A DNA stretch of 64,000 nucleotides from Linyphia triangularis. Lineage: Eukaryota; Arthropoda; Arachnida; Araneae; Linyphiidae. The DNA lies in the NCBI GenBank assembly GCA_963978545.1, contig OZ021722.1, forward strand, positions 2,980,001-3,044,000, read 5' to 3'. The stretch's first letter is position 1. Each line of letters opens with the position of its first letter. A model generated the notes under the pieces. That model saw only the letters and a program-made list of their open reading frames with translations, was not told the origin of the DNA and did no database searches. Below, piece by piece: positions 56,756-64,000 of the stretch. The position numbers and the translations under genes were made by a program.

Positions 56756-57931
56756 AAACAAAAAAACTAGAGTTGTCTAAAAAAAGTAGTGATGTCAATT
56801 CTTGTGTGAGCTCCTTTAACTTTGTGCAACTTAGAAGTATTTGTCAGTCTTCCGCATAGTATAAAAATTTTCTTGAAAACCTTATCAGTCAAAATATTGC
56901 TCCAAAGCAATTTCTATTTTGCATCGTCGATAAAAAACAACACAAACTTATCAATGAAATTGAAAGATCAAAAGGCAGCTTTTTTATTTATAATATTAGG
57001 ATTTATTAGTCGAATTTATAACACTACCTGTTAAAGAAAACAACAAAATCTCAAAGGGTTTAAAAATAGAGTTTCTATATGTTATAATATAAAAACAATC
57101 ACTACATTAAAAAAATCTGATTTGGTTACAATAAATTATATTTGTAAACAGAAGATTTTGTAATCCAAAGAAATGTCCAACATTTTATATATTTCACTTC
57201 GTATTATTCTCAATCATGTATAGAATCCATTTTTATATTTTTTCATTGTTTTTTTATTTAGTTGATTGTCTATAAACAAAATTTTACTTGTTCTAACTTC
57301 AAAAAAAATTTTGTAGCCAGTTTTGAAACATTTTGTGTTGTTTAGCTATGTTAAAAAAAATTCTTTTTAACCCATTTGCAAATTGTAGTTGAAGCGGTAT
57401 TTAAGCTGAAGTTGCATTTTAGCAAAATGCTAAAATGATTACAAGCTTCACCACTGTTGATGTTTAATTTAAAGCAATTAACTTTGTAACTATAATATCA
57501 TTCTTAACTTAATTTTTTTTTTTACTGAATATCAAAGGGGAAAATACATTGCATGCTTAATCTTTCTAGGTTGACGGCAAACCTTGGGATAACAAAAATG
57601 GTGATTTTGCAAATTTTGTGCTAAAATGTTTTAGCAAAAGAGCTAAACCAAACTTTCTGATTTTAACATTTCAAATAAGTTCTCAAGCATTTTTTTATAG
57701 AAGCTCCCACCGCCCCGAGTTGAAGTAATAAAATAACCTTCTTCAACTGGCAAAATCTTTTAATTTTATTAAATGATTGGAGATAGCTGTACGATCTCCC
57801 TTAGTTTGACAGTATTGCGATTAATTTTGGGAGTCTCTGCATCCTTCTTCCGTGTGGAAACGAGATTCTTCTTTTCTTTATATGCTTGCATAGCTGAAAT
57901 GAGTACCAGATTTTCTGATGAGACGCTTTAG
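56756..57931. other. AT-rich sequence, no gene
   Basis: No gene or repeat recognised. Confidence 0.4.
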
Positions 57932-57990
57932 TTGACTGATTATATTGCAGATTCTCTGGTGCAAGAATTGAACGAGGGCTATATTACTCC
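57932..57990 (-). mobile_element. Old SINE-A tail fragment
   Basis: CAGATTCTCTGGTGCAAG...AACGAGGGCTATATTACTCCAG is a diverged version of the family's CAGATTATCTGGCGCCGTCAGCAACACGAGGGC. It lacks the head, and the surrounding sequence is unrelated. Confidence 0.5.
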
Positions 57991-58692
57991 AGAACATCCT
58001 TAAATTAAAATTCCTCACTCAAGCAGCCTGACAAATGACCCAAGAACAGGATGGCCACGAAATTCAGGGAAAAAAGTTTCCTGATTTTCGATAGATTTTT
58101 TTAAAAAACTCCCTGATTTTACGCCTAACTGTTTTTCGAATTTCTCCAACTTTTCCAGATGTTTAGACACGTTGAACAGTTTTGACAGTAGTGAATAGTT
58201 TAAATTATTCTGTAACAAACTTCTAGTGATTACCGCCACTATTCTTCAGGTAAATGGCGCCAAAATACGAATAAGTGAGGAAACGCACCTTCACATCAAT
58301 GGAAAATGTCCCTGCTTTTTGTGAAATTTTAAAAAATTCAATTTTTTTTTTTTTTCCAGAGTCTGAAAGTTCTCCGACATTTCCTCGATTTCCAGGTACT
58401 GTAACCACTCTGAAGAACTGTCACAATAATCAGCTTGTCTGATAACTTGAAAGGAGACTAGAGCGAGCGACGAAGGTAAAGTTTGTGATGGAAATTTTCC
58501 CATTTAATGTTCACGGCATTATATCTTAAAATTCTGTGGTACAAAAAGGAATTTTTTTTCAAAATTAAACTGCTCGAAACAAACTCCAAATATCTCCCCT
58601 TATTTGATTTTTCAGTGATTAAGTGGATTTTATTAGTTGAAGGTTTTAGTTTCACAGAAATGAAATTAGGATTTGCAGAATACTTAGATTAG

Positions 58693-60600
58693 TTTTCCAG
58701 GGCCAATTGATAGCAAAATTGTGATCTAAAGTAAGGGGTTGTATTTGCCTAAATATTACTTAAATTTCTGCTTTTACCTAAAATTGTACTTAAATTTTTC
58801 GATAATTTCTAAAAAAAAAAAGTCCGTAAGATTTTAGTCCCGAACATTTCCCCGATTTTGTTTCAAAACCTGCGGGGAAAACATCTTTTCTGAAATTTTA
58901 ATTATTGACAACCAATTTTGAATTGTAGCCAAACTCATGATAGTTTAAGTTTTAAAGTTAAAACAATATTCTTTTTGAAGTACTTTGAATGTTGCCTAAA
59001 AATTAAATAAGTGGATTTAATTAAATTTGCATGTTTGTCAAAATAGTTTTAATTATTTGATTATAGTGTAACTGTTTTGCCAAAAAGTTGTTTGACATTC
59101 AATTGTTGAAAAATTGTACTTTCTCCTTATTAAACCAATCTTTGGAAAGAATATGTATAAGTCAGCTTTAAAAAAAAGTAGTATCCTTAAATTTTTTGGA
59201 ATTATTTCTAAAATTTTGACCAGATTTTTAAAAAAAAAAACTCACTGCTCCCTTTTTTAAAGTAAAACACAATTGATTAGGCTGTTTGATTCCAAACATT
59301 GAATGTGGAAAAAAATATTTCGCTGAGGAGTTCCAAAACACTGGTACCCTTTGCGAGGAGATTACAAATATATCATTCACCGTGTTCAGAGATAAATTTA
59401 TTTAACTTTTCTTGACATATTTCACCGACTATTCACAATAACTTAATTTGAATTAAAGAAAACAAACTAAGAAAAATATGATACATTAATGTGGTTATTA
59501 GTTGTTGATAAAATACAATAGCCGATTGATACTGAAAGCTTATTTTATATTAATGTGTGCTTATTCTATTATTGGTGAAATCATTCATTGTATTTCTCTC
59601 CCAATTTTATGATATAATATAAAAAGATTGAACCATATTTGTATAAGTATTAAATTGGTTCGGCAAACATTGAAGACAATTAGCTGACAAAAAGCACATG
59701 TATAAGAGAAGGCGAACAGGAAATTTTAAAAGATTTTGTTGGAGATTATTAAAAGTTCATAAATTATAATGGCTTAAGCCATCCCTCCTTTTCATCTCTA
59801 AAAATGTTTTGAAAACTTCAAAAATCTCAAATTTGTGTATGTAATTGTGTATTCTGTAAAACGGATCTATTGTTGAGAAGAAAAAAATTTCGATGCTAAT
59901 AACAATTTAAGAACTCCTAGAATCGTTCTCAATACTCGCTATGTCACAATTTTCTAGCCCAGTTCACTTAGAAACTACTCTGTTTAAAACCTTGACATTT
60001 GGCGAGTAGGTACCTAAAATGAGCACTTGATGAAATGACAAAAATTTTAAAACTCAAAAATAGCGTCTAGTATATTTCATTTTATAAATGAAAATTAAAA
60101 AAAAGACTATTGCGGGTGGTGTCACTGCATAGGCATTGACGAAAGGATTTCGGTTATAAAACAAAATATATTGGACGCAATTTTTGAGTTTTTTATTTGT
60201 CATTCATTAAGTGATCATTTTTGTACCAATGCGCCAAACATCATGATTTTATTCAAAGTAGTTTTGTACTAGAAGATTGTAATGTAGTGAGTGTATAGAA
60301 TAATTCTTACTTGGAGTACATCTTAAACTTATGGAATAATAATTGATAAAGAACTTCTATGACTAATGAGTTTTAAGAGTAAAGAATGTTTAATACTTTT
60401 TCTATATCGCAATAAACCTTACTATAAACTTACTTACTTTCCCCCGCAAGTTTTAGAGGAAAATCGGGGAAATTTTTGGGGTTTAAATTTTTTTTTTTTA
60501 GGAATTATCGAAAAATGTAAGTACAGTTTTAGGTAATATTAAATGCAACCCTTTACTTCAGATCACAATTTTGCTATCAATTGGCACTGGAAAAGTAAGT
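58693..60600. repeat. Inverted pair of about 170-bp arms 1.6 kb apart
   Basis: 58693-58880 (TTTCCAGGGCCAATTGATAG, AAATTGTGATCTAAAGTAAG, ATTTTTCGATAATTTCTAAA, CATTTCCCCGATTTTG) is the imperfect reverse complement of about 60430-60595. Next to the right arm, CTATATCGCAATAAACCTTA (60402-60421) also faces its own complement at about 60628-60647. It may be the termini of a decayed DNA transposon that encloses element E. Confidence 0.6.
59906..60330. mobile_element. Element E, full length
   Basis: TTTAAGAACTCCTAGAATCG...CTCGCTATGTCAC...GAAACTACTCTG...TTGACATTTGGCG, with inverted partner GCGCCAAACATCATG...CTTGGAGTACATCTTAAA. Internal GGGTGGTGTCACTGCATAGG also occurs in related form at 13176-13200. 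Confidence 0.78.
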
Positions 60601-60814
60601 AACTTACTAAAGCACTATAGTAAGGTTTATTGCGATATAGAAAAAGTATTAAAAAAAATACCTTCTTAAATTTACAATTAAAAATAATGTCACCTCAAAT
60701 TTTGGAAACTATTAACAACATTAATAATTAAGAGAATTGCTTCCTTTACTTTTTCAACAAGAAAAACTCCTTTCTATTTGTATAAATATAACTCCAATTT
60801 GCAAAAATACACTT

Positions 60815-60820
60815 TTTATT
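60815..60820 (-). terminator. Poly(A) signal of the ACAT1-type gene
   Basis: AATAAA on the minus strand (TTTATT on the plus strand), 49 bp beyond the stop codon. Confidence 0.7.
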
Positions 60821-60868
60821 TAGCACACAATATAATAAAAAATACACTTTGAATTTGATTGTTTTAGC

Positions 60869-60989
60869 TTATAGTTTTTGTATCAATATTGCTGAGGCTC
60901 CACCTCCTCCATTGCAAATAGATGCTAATCCATACTGGTTGCTTGATAATGAATGGACTAGATGATTCACAATCCTCGCTCCAGACATT
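60869..60989 (-). CDS. ACAT1: Acetyl-CoA acetyltransferase, mitochondrial type, last exon
   Basis: This exon encodes the last 39 residues plus stop. It opens after the acceptor TTCTTTGCAG with one base completing a split codon, then [10 protein letters not shown], and ends ILIQKL. It contains [12 protein letters not shown], the thiolase signature with the second active-site cysteine, which acts as the general acid/base in reversible condensation of two acetyl-CoA to acetoacetyl-CoA; in mitochondria the enzyme serves ketone-body and isoleucine metabolism. The sequence and the IQKL end match animal ACAT1 much better than cytosolic ACAT2. The preceding exon, which should carry GGAVSLGHPIG, is not found in the 3 kb to the right, so the last intron exceeds 3 kb. 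The gene is transcribed toward QTRT2. A retained dead exon is unlikely, given the intact acceptor, frame and poly(A) signal. Confidence 0.92.
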
Positions 60990-61139
60990 CTGCAAAGAAG
61001 TTAAATAAAATAAATGTCACTAATTTGTAAAATGCGAGTCCAATCATAATTTAACAGAGCATTTTAGACAATGTACTACATAGTTTTTCATAACACACCA
61101 ATGCTTATGCTAGAAAGTTAAATTTCTTTAGTGAAAAGG

Positions 61140-61362
61140 TACTTTATGATATCTGACATAAAATAGTTAATTTAATTTTTATTCTCAAGTTTCTTCATTA
61201 TTGCTCTTTTCTTTAGATTAAACTAGTATTTTTTTGAAGCAAAATTCTAAAATAATTACCAGTTGTGTCACTCTCAATGTTTAATCTAAAGAAAAGAGCA
61301 ATAATGAAGAAACTTAAGAATAAAAATTAAATTAACTATTTTATGTCAGATATCATAAAGTA
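61140..61362. repeat. Inverted repeat, 84-bp arms
   Basis: Arms 61140-61223 and 61279-61362 pair with one mismatch around a 55-bp loop. It contains TTTATGATATCTGACATAAA and CTTCATTATTGCTCTTTTCT. It lies in the last intron of the ACAT1-type gene. Confidence 0.9.
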
Positions 61363-61705
61363 ACTCTGCATTACACGCTTTTCAAAATCACATCACAGAG
61401 TTCCCACTGAAATTTAAAGGAACACTCGCTGCGGTGATAAAACTCTCATGACTCGCATAACAAAAACTACTCTCACTTCATAAAGTACAGTGTGTATAAC
61501 TCAGTGCTGGGTCCTCCACGCAAATACAAACAAGTTGACACATGCGTAATACAAATGTCAGAAAATTCTGATACAGAGAGGATAATTGGCGATCACTCGG
61601 GGATAGCAAGCCAGAGTTGCATTTTTATAAATTTTGCAGTCAGTTACACAATATCCTCAAAAATTAAGGACTTTCAAATACCTCTAAGCATTTTCAAGGC
61701 TTAAA

Positions 61706-61815
61706 CTAGGGATGTAGAACATCGCACAACTTTCAATTTGACAGATTCAACTGACGTGGATTTGTGTCCTTTACCGTTTTTATATTTTCATCATTCATTT
61801 AGCAAAAAGGGCCAG
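61706..61815 (+). mobile_element. Element F, proximal fragment
   Basis: CTAGGGATGTAGAACATCGC...CTGACGTGGATTTGTGTC...CATTCATTTAGCAAAAAGG. Confidence 0.7.
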
Positions 61816-63535
61816 TGTGTCCTTTTAACAAGTCTATGTCAATTATAAAGTTGATTTGAAAATAAATCTCACACTATTTATACAATTACAGTTAGAAAAT
61901 TTATCGATAAAAAGAAACCTGTAATTAATGGGTGACATGTTATGTCTATAGTATGACCCTAATTATTTGGGGGATGATTCGAACCCAGTCCACTGTCAGC
62001 GACTGATAAATAGCCACCAAGTGTATAGATTCAATTCACCGCACCAAGATTTTGAATCCTATTAACACGTTGAGAACAGCGTCAGTGACTGATGCAGCAC
62101 CAAACGTGCTTGATGGTTTACCAAAAATTGTAGTTGAAATAGCTATACAAGTTTATCAACTCGAATTAGGCAAAGCACAATATATTTCAATGCAATTGTC
62201 AATGGGTCACTCATATATATTGTGCACACCCGAAATAATCTACTACGATAAAAAAAACAATGGCCCTAATATATTTACATACCTGTATCAAGTAAATTTC
62301 AATCTGTTAGTAGTGCACTTTTCGTATTGCTATACCACAATATGAGCGCTTTTAACCTGACAGGGATTTCCTTACGAGGAGTTGCTACCCTCTATACCAG
62401 TAATAATAATTAGGCATATTTCGTGTACCATTTTCTCAGGCTACTTTGTCAATTACTTTCTAAGTTTTTTTTTTTTTTCAGTGCATTTAGCAGACACTTA
62501 TTATTCTACTGAAGTTAACTTTTGATTGTAATTCATTTACTTTTTTAAAAAATGAATTACCATGATAATCACGCAAATTTGTTAAAAAGCACCAAGGTTT
62601 TTTTTTACCGAAATAAGCCAAAGCAAAAAATGTTTTTAAAATAAAAACAAAGTCTCACTTCAGTGTATAAAAAGATACATAAAAGGAAGGTAAAAATTTT
62701 AGGAAGACGGTGCAGTTTCTGAGAAAAAGGTACATGAATAATGAAAACTTAGTTTTGAGAAAAGCTAATTTTTAAGAAAACTTTACTCACACTAATAGTT
62801 AGCAATTTTGGCTTCCAAAATACTTCTAGTTTGGGAAAATTACAAATGAGATATAGTTTTAAAGGGGAGAATTTATATTTTGATAAACAATAATAAACTC
62901 CAAGATCGATTATTCAATCAATCTTTCCTAAATACTGAAAAAACAGATTGACAATAATAAACTTCAAGATCGATTATTTATAAATTTTAAGGTACCAACT
63001 CTCCTCAAAAATATGCATGGCGCTCAACCTGTTAAAATTTTAATTATTATGAATGAGAATCGTATTGACATATGCTTGTCCCATTTTAAACATTAAGAAA
63101 TAAGTCAAAATTAAATTGTACGGTTAAGGTTAACACTAGACACACGGACAGAGTCACTTGAAAGAAAGCCAACAGCAAAGTTTCCAAAACAATGGACAAA
63201 CATAGATTGATTTACGGTTGGGCATTAACACATTTTTTAATCAATCATTTTTTAGTAACTTTTTATCAAAAATTTCTATTGTTTTATCCAATGAAATCAA
63301 TTTTATGTTCATGATGCATGCCATTCTTTGCATAATCACAGCCACAAACTTGTAACTGTAGGTAGTGCACACCTGTATTTGTTATTTATGAATTACTTTT
63401 TGCCTATTCCACATTTTCTAATCATTTGTTATAAAATGGGCAGGACATACCTTTCAACTTCCTTTTAGTGTAGCTAAATAGGTATAAAAATGGACAAGAA
63501 AGAAACCATTAACGTCAATTCTTATAATGATGTTG
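61816..63535. other. Presumed ACAT1 intron sequence, no exon recognised
   Basis: The minus strand was searched for the expected penultimate thiolase exon and none was seen. A 97-codon plus-strand ORF at 62052-62345 shows no recognised domain. Confidence 0.4.
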
Positions 63536-63695
63536 TTTGGTTTGTACATGCATCGACCTATTTTTATGCACAATGACGGCTAATCAGGTTGGGACCTACA
63601 ACTTAATGTGGATTCCAAACCACAATGAACATCCATGCCTAACCTTGGGATTCAAACCCAGCACCTTTGGCATGTGAGGTCAGACCACTAATGAT
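63536..63695 (-). mobile_element. SINE-B, reverse
   Basis: TTTGGTTTGTACATGCATCGACC, GACGGCTAATCAGGTTGGGACC, CTTGGGATTCAAACCCAGCACC (B box) and GGCATGTGAGGTCAGACC. Confidence 0.82.
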
Positions 63696-64000
63696 AATCT
63701 CAACTTAAAGTTAAGTACATTTAAAAAAAAATTATGAATTTTTTAATATAATCTTTTCGCACCATTTAACACTTGTTTTAAAGTTGATACTGATTATGTT
63801 AGTTTAAGTTGTTGCAGTTTTATTTTAAGGTAAGTTCCCCCGAATGTTATTTTGTCCATTGCCCCCAAATTTTTAAGTCGTCCCTGAGGACAAATTTTCT
63901 GGGATTAAGAATATGTTCCTAACCAGTAAACCGTATTTCAAGGCTGGTCCTTAATCAATTCAAGGTTAGTCCTTAAATCGGGTTATGTCTGTAACATATA

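Noticed and set aside
62052..62345. 97-codon plus-strand ORF as a gene in the ACAT1 intron
   Set aside because: No recognisable domain and a strongly AT-biased second half. Neither strand gives the missing thiolase exon.

Overview
The window looks like an intergenic-rich, AT-rich stretch of an animal nuclear genome, most likely an invertebrate with a large, repeat-filled genome. The reasons are single-copy genes with metazoan-type proteins, one gene with canonical GT-AG introns, Pol III-type SINEs, LTRs, Helitrons and many short inverted-repeat DNA transposons. I cannot name the species from sequence alone. Family letters (SINE-A, element D and so on) are provisional names used only here.

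Three stretches of host-type or domain-type coding sequence can be supported. (1) 54084-55241 (+) is an intact single-exon QTRT2, the non-catalytic subunit of tRNA-guanine transglycosylase. (2) 60869-60989 (-) is the final exon of a mitochondrial acetyl-CoA acetyltransferase (ACAT1 type), with the thiolase CNGGGG signature, stop codon and a poly(A) signal; its upstream exons are not in the window. (3) 17399-18183 (+) holds two short exons that splice into the first part of a THAP zinc-finger domain. These exons sit inside a 2,388-bp element with 28-bp terminal inverted repeats, 16-bp subterminal inverted repeats and a perfect 8-bp target-site duplication, the architecture of a P-superfamily transposon.

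Layout: 0.2-5 kb holds tandem and diverged repeats, a Helitron-like fragment and one unexplained 137-codon minus-strand ORF. 5.7-16 kb is dense in two tRNA-derived SINE families with clear target-site duplications, including a composite tRNA-Asn-like/SINE insertion. 12-15 kb and 20.8-21.8 kb are nested transposon piles. 17-20.4 kb is the P-like element in a locally repeated sequence. 23-33 kb mixes solo LTRs, a repeated GGAACATC...GATGTTCC family and piggyBac-like MITEs flanked by TTAA. 33.0-34.0 kb is a nearly perfect 420-bp inverted repeat. 37.4-41.5 kb has a complete non-autonomous Helitron with internal 148-bp repeats, a GC-rich third SINE, a Helitron-like element and a solo LTR. 41.5-45.4 kb and 47.7-53.9 kb are gene-poor. 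54-61 kb carries the two host genes, on opposite strands and converging, separated by AT-rich sequence with MITEs.

Nothing suggests that the genes form a pathway together. The main story is mobile-element biology: several insertions can be ordered in time because target-site duplications and uninterrupted sibling copies are visible in the same window.
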